Source: Caballeronia sp. dw_276
GTDB lineage: Bacteria > Pseudomonadota > Gammaproteobacteria > Burkholderiales > Burkholderiaceae
NCBI RefSeq assembly: GCF_018449635.1
Contig: NZ_JAAVUV010000004.1
Span: forward strand, 518,774 to 582,773
DNA length: 64,000 nt
Direction: 5' to 3'
Positions 37,364 to 44,390 of the stretch are shown piece by piece. Numbering within the stretch: the stretch's first letter is position 1; each line of letters opens with the position of its first letter. The notes beneath the pieces were generated by a model that saw nothing but the letters and a program-made list of their open reading frames with translations, did no database searches and was not told the origin of the DNA. The position numbers and the translations under genes are program-made.

Positions 37364-38298
37364 TGTTCACAACCAGCAAAAAACGACGCGCTTTAACTGA
37401 TCAAGATCGCAATTGTCATCTGTCGCTCTCAAAGCGTATGGAAGAGCCACATGCGTCCGGCCGGGTGATACGGATGAACTCCTCCTACGTGGAACTTGTT
37501 GATGGGATCTATTCAAACCGTGGAATGATGAGTGCGTTCGGCGTATTTGCAGTCGGGCTCAGCGCATTCGTTGTGATTTCACTTTTTCTTACTATCGTCA
37601 CCCACTACCTGGATCCCAGCTGGGACCGTCACGACGAGTTCGAAATGTTGTCTTCCACGATTTCTGGCGCTGCAATTCTTTCGCTTCTTATCGCGGGAAT
37701 TGTTGCTTTCAACCGTACGATTGGCGAATGGTTCCGCTATACGCACTATCCCATGCGCTTCAATCGCCGTAACCGCATGGTCTACGTATTCCGAGGCGAC
37801 GACACAGTGCTCGAAGCGCCATGGGACGAGGTGTACTTCACCTTGCGAGTCAACAGTCAGGCGTTTGGTGTACGCACGCTGGGCATCTGCGGCCTCGTGC
37901 TAAAGGACCATCAGACGGTTGAAGAGATGTTCGTGTTTGGCTACGCATCGAGCAGCCGTGACGATTGTCTTCGTCATTGGGAATTCATTCGTCGCTACAT
38001 GGAAGAGGGTCCGCAAGCTGTGATCGATGCACCAGGGTTTCGGTATTGCCTGCCCATTGCAGACAAGCGCGAGACGCTTTACGAGGGTTGGATAGCACTG
38101 GTTTCGAAAGACGCATGGAACCCCATTCTCAAATGGCTGATGCTGCCCTTTCACGTGCTGTTTTTTATCGGCCGCTTGGTGTGCCGTGTGACGAGCAAGG
38201 TGCCACTGTGGCCTGCCGATGTGGAAGCGGTGTGCAGGATCGCACCGGACGATCCCTATGTGCGTGATTCAAGTACAAACCCGGTGGGGTATAGATGA
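37363..38298 (+). CDS. DUF6708 predicted immunity protein, copy 1
   Basis: This 311-residue membrane protein of the DUF6708 type is the predicted immunity partner of the full-length effector. It starts at GTG 37363 in overlap with the effector stop (TAGTG), behind GGGGGTGA. Two hydrophobic segments at about 56-82 and 98-117 lie in the half that differs between copies. From residue 120 on (GEWFRYTHYPMRFNRRNRMVY...) it is almost identical to copies 2-4, including a third hydrophobic segment near 247-267 (LKWLMLPFHVLFFIG). An inner-membrane immunity protein suits a membrane-active effector. Immunity function is inferred from position, topology and multiplicity. Confidence 0.85.
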   Translation: MFTTSKKRRALTDQDRNCHLSLSKRMEEPHASGRVIRMNSSYVELVDGIYSNRGMMSAFGVFAVGLSAFVVISLFLTIVTHYLDPSWDRHDEFEMLSSTISGAAILSLLIAGIVAFNRTIGEWFRYTHYPMRFNRRNRMVYVFRGDDTVLEAPWDEVYFTLRVNSQAFGVRTLGICGLVLKDHQTVEEMFVFGYASSSRDDCLRHWEFIRRYMEEGPQAVIDAPGFRYCLPIADKRETLYEGWIALVSKDAWNPILKWLMLPFHVLFFIGRLVCRVTSKVPLWPADVEAVCRIAPDDPYVRDSSTNPVGYR

Positions 38299-38770
38299 AG
38301 TCGGAACTCGCGGTGTTCATTACGGACGATATGCACAAGGAGCTAGCGAATATCACGGATCCGACTAAAAAGGTGGCGTGGCTGGTTGCGAACGTGACCA
38401 CACCGGCAACCGCGCACGAGTATGCGGTTCTGAGGATTCAGACGAAGCTACCTGTGTTTGCGGCGGTATCCGAGGGAATACTTACGGCGATTGATATTGC
38501 TTGCAAGTACGCGGGCTGGAATCAGATGCTGGTTGATGAGGCGAAGGCGCTGTCATTCCAGAAGACGTGGGCGCAAGACGTTCGGGTGACACTGGGAGGC
38601 GCGCTGTATGTCGGTGCGATGGGTACCGGAGTCGGCAATGTTGTGAAAGCCTATGGCACATGGCGCAACTTATATGCGACGGGAATGGCGGAGCGGATTG
38701 CGGGCGAGCAACTGGCGGGACGCGCGGGTATTGCGCTGCGCGTAGCGGGGGCTTTGACGGCGGCGGTGTC
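37721..38770 (+). repeat. Long cassette repeat, copy 1 (immunity body + effector constant segment)
   Basis: About 1.05 kb that covers the conserved part of immunity copy 1 and the constant part of truncated effector 1. It is nearly identical to 39489-40470, which lacks 72 bases at the effector start, and in part to 41184-41826 and 42187-42765. Confidence 0.88.
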
Positions 38771-39143
38771 GGGGGGCGTGGCAGCGATGGATCTCGCGGA
38801 CGCTAATCGAAGTCGGTCGGTAGGGAAGTACGAATTGGCAGGACTTCAACTGCTCTCGGGCCTTGCAGGTATTGCAGCTGCTGTCTTCTCTATTTTGGCT
38901 GGTGGAAGCGCAGGAAGTGCCGCAGTGGTCGGAGGATTAAGCGTAACTGGTTGGGGAGTCTTGCTGGCTATTGTTTTGGTTGCCCTCGCTATGGCGATTG
39001 ACCACATTAGGGGAGATGCCTTCGCCCAATGGCTCGAACGTTGCTATTGGGGCACGCTGGACGCAGGCCGATATTCTGATCCGGATCGGGAGCGGACGGA
39101 TTTCAATAAAGCCATGACGGGATTTCGATGTTCACCACAATGA
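38295..39143 (+). CDS. Orphan effector C-terminal fragment, copy 1
   Basis: These 282 codons duplicate the last quarter of the effector, without its N-terminal secretion part. The ATG overlaps the stop of immunity copy 1 (ATGA) and has a GGTGGGG Shine-Dalgarno-like stretch inside the immunity C-terminus. The first 157 or so residues are nearly identical to the effector; after Val-Ser-Gly the tail differs (MDLADANRSRSVGKYEL...) yet keeps two hydrophobic helices and the FAQWLERCYWG ending. Its stop lies 16 bases inside the next immunity gene because the original stop was lost (last residues RCSPQ). It may be a silent cassette for recombination, a non-secreted fragment, or simply a relic. Confidence 0.8.
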   Translation: MKSELAVFITDDMHKELANITDPTKKVAWLVANVTTPATAHEYAVLRIQTKLPVFAAVSEGILTAIDIACKYAGWNQMLVDEAKALSFQKTWAQDVRVTLGGALYVGAMGTGVGNVVKAYGTWRNLYATGMAERIAGEQLAGRAGIALRVAGALTAAVSGGVAAMDLADANRSRSVGKYELAGLQLLSGLAGIAAAVFSILAGGSAGSAAVVGGLSVTGWGVLLAIVLVALAMAIDHIRGDAFAQWLERCYWGTLDAGRYSDPDRERTDFNKAMTGFRCSPQ

Positions 39144-40066
39144 AAAAACTACGCCCGTTGAGTGATCGGGATCATGAGTGGCATTTGTCAATTTTCGACA
39201 GCACCGTTGAACCCCACGCATCGGGTCGGGTCATCCGCATGAACTCGACATACTTGGAGCTAGTCGACGGGTTCTATGCGAATCGAGGAATGCTGAGTGT
39301 AGTCGGGATATTCGGCGTGAGCATCCTCCTTATTTTTCTCATGGTTTCGTGGTGGTCGACTTATTTCGACTTCTATCTAAACCCAAATTGGGATCGTCAT
39401 GACGAGGTCCAAATGCTTTCATTTATGGGTTTTGCTACCGTCATTATCGGTTTGTTCATAACAGGTTTAGTTGTCTTCTATCGTGCGATCGGGGAATGGT
39501 TTCGCTATACACACTACCCCATGCGCTTCAATCGCCGTAACCGCATGGTTTATGTATTTCGAGGCGACGACACCGTGCTCGAAGCGCCATGGGACGAGGT
39601 GTACTTCACCTTGCGAGTCAACAGTCAGGCGTTCGGTGTTCGGACCTTGGGCATCTGCGGCCTGTTGATGAAGGACCCGAAGACCGTCAAAGAAATGTTT
39701 GTATTCGGCTATGCGTCGAGCAGTCGCGACTACTGCCTGCGCCATTGGGAGTTCATCCGTCGTTATATGGAAGAAGGCCCGCAAGCGGTGATCGATGCAC
39801 CAGGGTTTCAGTATTGCCTGCCCATCGCGAACAAGCGCGAGACGCTTTACGAAGGTTGGGTGGCGCTGGTATCGCGAGATGCGTGGAATCCCGTTCTCAA
39901 GTGGCTGATGCTGCCATTTCACGTGCTGTTTTTCGTCGGCCGCTTGGTGTGCCGTGTAACGAGCAAGGTGCCACTGTGGCCTGCTGATGTAGAAGCGGCG
40001 TGCAGGATTGCACCGGACGATGCCTACGTGCGTGATTCAAGTACGAACCCAGTGGGATATCGATGA
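39128..40066 (+). CDS. DUF6708 predicted immunity protein, copy 2
   Basis: This 312-residue paralogue of the predicted immunity protein starts at ATG 39128, overlapping truncated effector 1 by 16 bases. The first 120 residues differ strongly from copy 1 within the two hydrophobic segments (e.g. VSILLIFLMVSWWSTYFDFY) but keep RVIRMNS, ELVDG, WDRHDE and GEWFRYTHYPMRF. The remainder is nearly identical to the other copies. It is expected to match the variable tail of truncated effector 1, which it directly follows. That cognate pairing is inferred. Confidence 0.82.
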   Translation: MFTTMKKLRPLSDRDHEWHLSIFDSTVEPHASGRVIRMNSTYLELVDGFYANRGMLSVVGIFGVSILLIFLMVSWWSTYFDFYLNPNWDRHDEVQMLSFMGFATVIIGLFITGLVVFYRAIGEWFRYTHYPMRFNRRNRMVYVFRGDDTVLEAPWDEVYFTLRVNSQAFGVRTLGICGLLMKDPKTVKEMFVFGYASSSRDYCLRHWEFIRRYMEEGPQAVIDAPGFQYCLPIANKRETLYEGWVALVSRDAWNPVLKWLMLPFHVLFFVGRLVCRVTSKVPLWPADVEAACRIAPDDAYVRDSSTNPVGYR

Positions 40067-40470
40067 AGGTGGCGTGGCTGGTTGCGAACGTGACCACACC
40101 GGCGACCGCGCACGAGTATGCGGTTCTGAGAATTCAGACGAAGCTACCTGTGTTTGCGGCGGTATCTGAGGGAATACTTACGGCTATCGATGTAGCTTGC
40201 AAGTACGCCGGCTGGAATCAGATGCTGGTCGATGAGGCGAAGGCGCTGGCATTCCAGAAGACGTGGGCGCAGGACGTTAGGGTGACACTGGGAGGCGCGC
40301 TGTATGTAGGTGCGATGGGTACCGGAGTCGGCAATGTTGTGAAAGCCTATGGCACATGGCGCAACTTATATGCGACGGGAATGGCGGAGCGGATTGCGGG
40401 CGAGCGACTGGCGGAACGCGCTGGCATTGCGCTGCGCATGGCGGGGGCTTTGACGGCGGCGGTGTCCGGG
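39489..40470 (+). repeat. Long cassette repeat, copy 2
   Basis: The second copy of the immunity-body plus effector-constant block, about 0.98 kb. Relative to copy 1 it lacks 24 effector codons right after the ATG-AAG, consistent with deletion between two AAG triplets. Confidence 0.88.
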
Positions 40471-40824
40471 GTGGTGGCAATGATGGATCTCGCAGACGGC
40501 GCAAAGAATGTGATGGTGAAATGGGAATTGGCGAGCCTGCAGATTCTTTCGGGCGCAACTGGAGCGATCGCAACGGTCGCTTCTTTCTGGGCGGCGCTCG
40601 CTACAGATGGCAGTGCAACGTTGGTTGCTGGACTCAGTTTGACTGGATGGGGCGTGGTGTTGGCAGTGGTTTTGATCGCACTGGCCATCGCGATCGATCA
40701 CGTTAAAGGCGATAACTTCGTGCAGTGGTTGGAGCGCTGTTTCTGGGGCTCGCTGCCCTCCGGCCGTTACACAGATCAGCGAACCGAGCAGGCCGATTTC
40801 AACGAAGCGATGGCGAGTGTCTAA
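40063..40824 (+). CDS. Orphan effector C-terminal fragment, copy 2
   Basis: This second truncated effector copy has 253 residues and again starts within the preceding immunity stop (ATGA). It begins at KVAWLVANVTTPATAHEY, 24 codons shorter than copy 1, then follows the constant segment to Val-Ser-Gly. Its own tail follows (VVAMMDLADGAKNVMVKWEL...), with two hydrophobic helices and a FVQWLERCFWG ending. The tail is partly closer to the full-length effector (FWAALATDG, VAGLSLTGWG) than copy 1 is, a sign of mosaic exchange. It lacks the VasX-type N-terminus and is unlikely to be secreted as is. Confidence 0.8.
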   Translation: MKVAWLVANVTTPATAHEYAVLRIQTKLPVFAAVSEGILTAIDVACKYAGWNQMLVDEAKALAFQKTWAQDVRVTLGGALYVGAMGTGVGNVVKAYGTWRNLYATGMAERIAGERLAERAGIALRMAGALTAAVSGVVAMMDLADGAKNVMVKWELASLQILSGATGAIATVASFWAALATDGSATLVAGLSLTGWGVVLAVVLIALAIAIDHVKGDNFVQWLERCFWGSLPSGRYTDQRTEQADFNEAMASV

Positions 40825-41864
40825 TGTTTACGACAAGTAAAAAGGAACGCCTACTGAGCGATCAGGACCGTGATTGGCATGTAGCTGTTAACAAGCGCGC
40901 TGCCGAGCCACACGGGTCGGGCCGAGTGATCCGAATGAATTCTATATACCTGGAACTCGTCGACGGAATCTACCCGAATCGCGGAATGATGAGCTCGGCT
41001 GGGATCTTCGCAGTCGGGATGTTCCTATTTGCGATAACGGCAATTGCGCATGGAGTTATTTTCGGTTTTTATTTAAATCCTGACTGGGATCGTCACGACG
41101 AAATCCCTATGTTGTCATCTATGGGACTTGTAACAATCACTTGTGCTCTACTTCTAGCCGGAGTAGTCGCGTTCAACCGCAATATCGGCGAATGGTTCCG
41201 CTATACGCACTATCCCATGCGCTTCAACCGCCGTAACCGCATGGTTTACGTATTCCGAGGCGACGACACCGTGCTCGAAGCGCCATGGGACGAGGTGTAC
41301 TTCACTTTGCGAGTCAATAGTCAGGCGTTCGGTGTTCGGACCTTAGGCATCTGCGGCCTGTTGATGAAGGACCCGAAGACGGTCAAAGAAATGTTTGTAT
41401 TCGGCTATGCATCAAGCAGCCGCGACTACTGCCTGCGTCACTGGGAATTCATCCGTCGCTACATGGAAGAGGGTCCGCAAGCTGTGATCGATGCGCCAGG
41501 ATTGCAATATTGCCTACCCATTGCAGACAAGCGCGAGACGCTTTACGAGGGTTGGATAGCACTGGTTTCGAGAGACGCGTGGAATCCCGTTCTCAAATGG
41601 TTGATGCTGCCATTTCACGTGCTGTTTTTCGTCGGCCGCTTGGTGTGCCGTGTAACGAGCAAGGTGCCACTGTGGCCTGCCGATGTGGAAGCGGCGTGCA
41701 GGATCGCACCGGACGATCCCTACGTGCGTGATTCAAGTACGAACCCGGTAGGGTATCGATCAAGTCGCAGCTCGCGAACATCAAGGACCCAACTAAAAAG
41801 ATGGCGTGGCTGTTGGCGAGGGCTTGATGTTTACAACAAGCAAGAAGCAACGTCCACTGACTGA
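40824..41864 (+). CDS. DUF6708 predicted immunity protein, copy 3, with aberrant C-terminal extension
   Basis: This copy starts at ATG 40824 (TAATG overlap with truncated effector 2). Residues 1-312 align with the other immunity copies, with a private set of residues in the two N-terminal hydrophobic segments. Where the others stop (NPVGYR then TGA or TAA), a single change of ATGA to ATCA at 41758-41761 removes the stop. The frame runs on for 34 residues through the remnant of a third truncated effector and 38 bases into immunity copy 4. The extension is basic and Ser/Arg-rich (SSRSSRTSRTQLKRWRG). Whether the protein still works cannot be judged from sequence. Confidence 0.78.
   Translation: MFTTSKKERLLSDQDRDWHVAVNKRAAEPHGSGRVIRMNSIYLELVDGIYPNRGMMSSAGIFAVGMFLFAITAIAHGVIFGFYLNPDWDRHDEIPMLSSMGLVTITCALLLAGVVAFNRNIGEWFRYTHYPMRFNRRNRMVYVFRGDDTVLEAPWDEVYFTLRVNSQAFGVRTLGICGLLMKDPKTVKEMFVFGYASSSRDYCLRHWEFIRRYMEEGPQAVIDAPGLQYCLPIADKRETLYEGWIALVSRDAWNPVLKWLMLPFHVLFFVGRLVCRVTSKVPLWPADVEAACRIAPDDPYVRDSSTNPVGYRSSRSSRTSRTQLKRWRGCWRGLDVYNKQEATSTD
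41184..41826 (+). repeat. Long cassette repeat, copy 3 (effector part mostly deleted)
   Basis: The immunity-body half is intact, from the GEWFRYTHYP codons to NPVGYR, but the effector half is reduced to about 70 bases. Confidence 0.85.
41758..41828 (+). pseudogene. Remnant of a third orphan effector fragment
   Basis: Read in the frame of the truncated effectors this stretch gives 22 codons after the former start, then TGA, with KSQLANIKDPTKKMAWLL still recognizable. The former start is ATC instead of ATG. A 36-base internal piece present in copy 1 is missing between CTCGCG and CTAGCG, and about 0.7 kb of the rest is gone. What follows (GGCGAGGGCTTGATG) resembles the very end of truncated effector 2 just before an immunity start. 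Confidence 0.75.
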
Positions 41865-42765
41865 TCAGGATCGCTTATGGAGTCTGACGATCGATAGGCG
41901 CTCCGCAGAACCGCATGCGTCGGGGCGGGCGATCAGGATGAACTCGACTTATCTGGAGTTGGTTGACGGGATCTACGCAAATCGCGGAATGATGAGCGCG
42001 GTCGGCATATTTTCGATCGGGATGATCTCTTATGCCGTCGTCGGCATTCTTTATATGGTGATTTTTCATAACTATTTGAATCCGGACTGGGATCGTCAGG
42101 ATCAAACCGAGATGCTTTTATCTGTGGGCTTTGTCATTGCCGTTTCGTTTCTCTTCATTGTGGGTCTAGTAGCATTTAATCGCACCATCGGCGAATGGTT
42201 CCGCTACATGCACTACCCCATGCGCTTCAATCGCCGTAACCGCATGGTCTACGTATTCCGAGGTGACGACACCGTGCTCGAAGCACCATGGGACGATGTG
42301 TACTTCACCTTGAGAGTTAACAGTCAGGCGTTCGGTGTACGCACGCTGGGAATCTGCGGCCTCGTGCTAAAGGACCCGAAGACGGTCAAAGAAATGTTTG
42401 TATTCGGCTATGCATCAAGCAGCCGCGACTACTGCCTGCGTCATTGGGAATACATCCGTCGCTACATGGAAGAGGGTCCGCAAGCGGTGATCGATGCGCC
42501 AGGGTTTCGGTATTGCCTGCCCATTGCAGACAAGCGCGAGACGCTTTATCAAGGGTGGATAGCACTCTCTTCCAGAGACGCCTGGAATCCCGCTCTCAAA
42601 TGGCTAATGCTGACGTTTCACGTGCTGTTTTTTATCGGCCGATTGGTATGCCGCGTGACGAGCAAAGTTCCCCTGTGGCCTGCCGATGTGGAAGCGGCGT
42701 GCAGGATCGCACCGGACGATCCCTACGTGCGTGATTCAAGTACGAACCCGGTGGGGTATCGATAA
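41827..42765 (+). CDS. DUF6708 predicted immunity protein, copy 4
   Basis: This fourth immunity paralogue has 312 residues, starting at ATG 41827 (TGATG overlap with the effector remnant). The N-terminal hydrophobic segments are again private (IGMISYAVVGILYMVIFHNY; VIAVSFLFIVGLVAF). The body from GEWFRYMHYPMRF on is nearly identical to the others. It ends in ATAA where other copies have ATGA, so the stop remains but the overlapping start codon is gone, and no effector fragment follows. It is the last unit before the PAAR gene. Confidence 0.82.
   Translation: MFTTSKKQRPLTDQDRLWSLTIDRRSAEPHASGRAIRMNSTYLELVDGIYANRGMMSAVGIFSIGMISYAVVGILYMVIFHNYLNPDWDRQDQTEMLLSVGFVIAVSFLFIVGLVAFNRTIGEWFRYMHYPMRFNRRNRMVYVFRGDDTVLEAPWDDVYFTLRVNSQAFGVRTLGICGLVLKDPKTVKEMFVFGYASSSRDYCLRHWEYIRRYMEEGPQAVIDAPGFRYCLPIADKRETLYQGWIALSSRDAWNPALKWLMLTFHVLFFIGRLVCRVTSKVPLWPADVEAACRIAPDDPYVRDSSTNPVGYR
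42187..42765 (+). repeat. Long cassette repeat, copy 4 (immunity body only)
   Basis: The last copy of the conserved immunity body, nearly identical to the corresponding parts at 37721, 39489 and 41184. It has no effector segment attached. Confidence 0.88.
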
Positions 42766-42845
42766 GCAGGTCATTCTCAACGACGTTTGCGAAGCCGTCA
42801 GCAGCCTTCCAAACACACTCAACTTATCTTCAACGGAATCTAACC

Positions 42846-43103
42846 ATGCCAAATGTAATCTATGTCGGGGATGCAACCAGCCACGGCGGAGTCGTGCTAA
42901 CCGGGTCCGCACGCGTAACACGAAAGGGTCGTGGAGCTGCTCGCAAAACAGACAAGGTGTCATGTCCCCGTTGCGGCGACAACGAGATTGCAGAAGGCAA
43001 CGACAAAATGCTCGATGGCCATTTGCCACTTGCGTTCCACGGCAATCGGACGCGCTGTGGCGCAATCCTGTTTTCGTCTAGTCAGGTAGTGGGCAGTACC
43101 TGA
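42846..43103 (+). CDS. PAAR domain protein
   Basis: This 85-residue PAAR-repeat protein sharpens the VgrG spike and helps effector delivery. It has the usual compact pattern DATSHGGVVLTGSARV, a PCR-like VSCPRCGDNEI segment and the C-terminal MLDGHLPLAFHGNRTRCG, whose Cys and His residues suit the zinc site of PAAR proteins. Its stop overlaps the start of the next gene (TGATG). Only a weak Shine-Dalgarno (GGA) is visible before ATG 42846, 80 bases after the last immunity copy. Confidence 0.92.
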   Translation: MPNVIYVGDATSHGGVVLTGSARVTRKGRGAARKTDKVSCPRCGDNEIAEGNDKMLDGHLPLAFHGNRTRCGAILFSSSQVVGST

Positions 43104-44377
43104 TGGCCTACGATTTACTGCAGGTCGCACCTGCGCGCGACGTTCCTGCATTCAAGCCTGCGTGGTCTTTATGGGCAATACTGGCTGTTGTCATTGTGGG
43201 CGGCGGCGCGGCTTGCGTCATACGGTTTTGGCCACCCACTGAACCCATCAATACGCCGTGGTTCTGGACGTGCGTCGTCGCGTTTCCTCTATTTTCCTGG
43301 TTGATCCCGTTCTTCATCTATCTCGGCGTGTTGCAAGCCCCGCGACGGCGGGCAATCGACTTCAACAACGCAAGACACGGCTATCTCACCGATATCGGCC
43401 GTAAGGCAAGCGTTCCGCTACACGTGCTGGGCTCGGGATTTCTTTTCTCGGCTACAGAACACGAGAACACTGCCGAAGCGGTGACCCAACGACGACTGAC
43501 ACTGACCCAGCAAAGCCGTTTTCCTGAAGACACCGAACCGGTTTCGGCACGATGGATCGTGCCCGAAGGGCGCACGTGGTTGCCGACCGATGACCAGTCG
43601 GATATGGAGCGTCATCGTGAAGTGCTGCCTTATGTATTCGATGCACTCCTTCTTCAGATCGCTCCAGCTATACGCGTGCTGCCTGAGCGCACCCGCCTGA
43701 CGGTCCGGCTCGCAGTTGCGACCCTGCTTCCGACATCGGAAGTCGAAGCTGCGTGGCGCGACAAATGGATGGCACTTGAACTGCGAGTGACAGCAAAAGC
43801 TGAAATTGACTCAACACCACCGGAGTTGATCGCCGCGGACCTCTGGATCGATGGAAAAGGCGTTGCACACTCTGATGCAGCGAACCTGCTTTGCGTCGTG
43901 CAATTGAATTCGCTGTTAAACGCGGTGCCAGACGATGGGTCCGCTGAAGCTGGTGTCATCGTGTTGTTTGCTTCGTCGTCGTTGACGGCGCGAAAGCAGC
44001 TATCCAGCACGACACTTCTGTTTCGGCCTGAGCTGCGTGACGAAAAGGGTATCGGACAAGGCTTGCGTCAAGCGATGCTGTGGGGCCACGTCCGTAGTTC
44101 AGAACTCACTGACCAATGGATGACCGGTGGCGCCGAGGCACCACTCAACCGGGCACTCGCAAGCGAACTTGATGCTCAGGCTGTCGAGGTAGCTAAAACC
44201 AAAGATTTAAGCGGACAGCATGACGTCGATTTTTGGCTCGGATCAGCCGGTATTGCGGCGCCTTGGTTGTGCATGGCTCTCGCCATGCAGCAGGCGCGCG
44301 AATCAGGACGAAAGCAGCTAATTAGCATTGCGCGCGCGCAACGGTTGACGCTTGCCGTCGTTGCGCCACGGTCTTGA
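43103..44377 (+). CDS. Unknown membrane protein between PAAR and TssM
   Basis: This 424-residue protein was not recognised as any characterized family. It has two hydrophobic segments near the N-terminus (about 23-42 and 53-76) and then a long soluble domain of roughly 330 residues with mixed alpha/beta character, ending in a helical stretch (CMALAMQQARESGRKQLIS). It starts inside the PAAR stop (TGATG) and is followed 13 bases later by the orphan tssM. A structural or accessory role in the secretion island, perhaps as a partner of that TssM, is inference only. Confidence 0.75.
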   Translation: MAYDLLQVAPARDVPAFKPAWSLWAILAVVIVGGGAACVIRFWPPTEPINTPWFWTCVVAFPLFSWLIPFFIYLGVLQAPRRRAIDFNNARHGYLTDIGRKASVPLHVLGSGFLFSATEHENTAEAVTQRRLTLTQQSRFPEDTEPVSARWIVPEGRTWLPTDDQSDMERHREVLPYVFDALLLQIAPAIRVLPERTRLTVRLAVATLLPTSEVEAAWRDKWMALELRVTAKAEIDSTPPELIAADLWIDGKGVAHSDAANLLCVVQLNSLLNAVPDDGSAEAGVIVLFASSSLTARKQLSSTTLLFRPELRDEKGIGQGLRQAMLWGHVRSSELTDQWMTGGAEAPLNRALASELDAQAVEVAKTKDLSGQHDVDFWLGSAGIAAPWLCMALAMQQARESGRKQLISIARAQRLTLAVVAPRS

Positions 44378-44390
44378 TAGGGATGTACGG

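Noticed and set aside
40725..40823. Upstream extension of immunity copy 3.
   Set aside because: The frame is open but overlaps the end of truncated effector 2. All other copies start with MFTT, and ATG 40824 matches that.
36530..42765. Regularly spaced repeats that might suggest a CRISPR or transposon structure.
   Set aside because: The repeat units are about 1 kb, coding and in frame. They have no short palindromic repeats, no terminal inverted repeats and no transposase gene.
42686..43081. A 131-codon frame overlapping the end of immunity copy 4 and the PAAR gene.
   Set aside because: It runs out of frame through the PAAR coding sequence and is Arg/Cys-rich; the PAAR protein in the other frame is clear.
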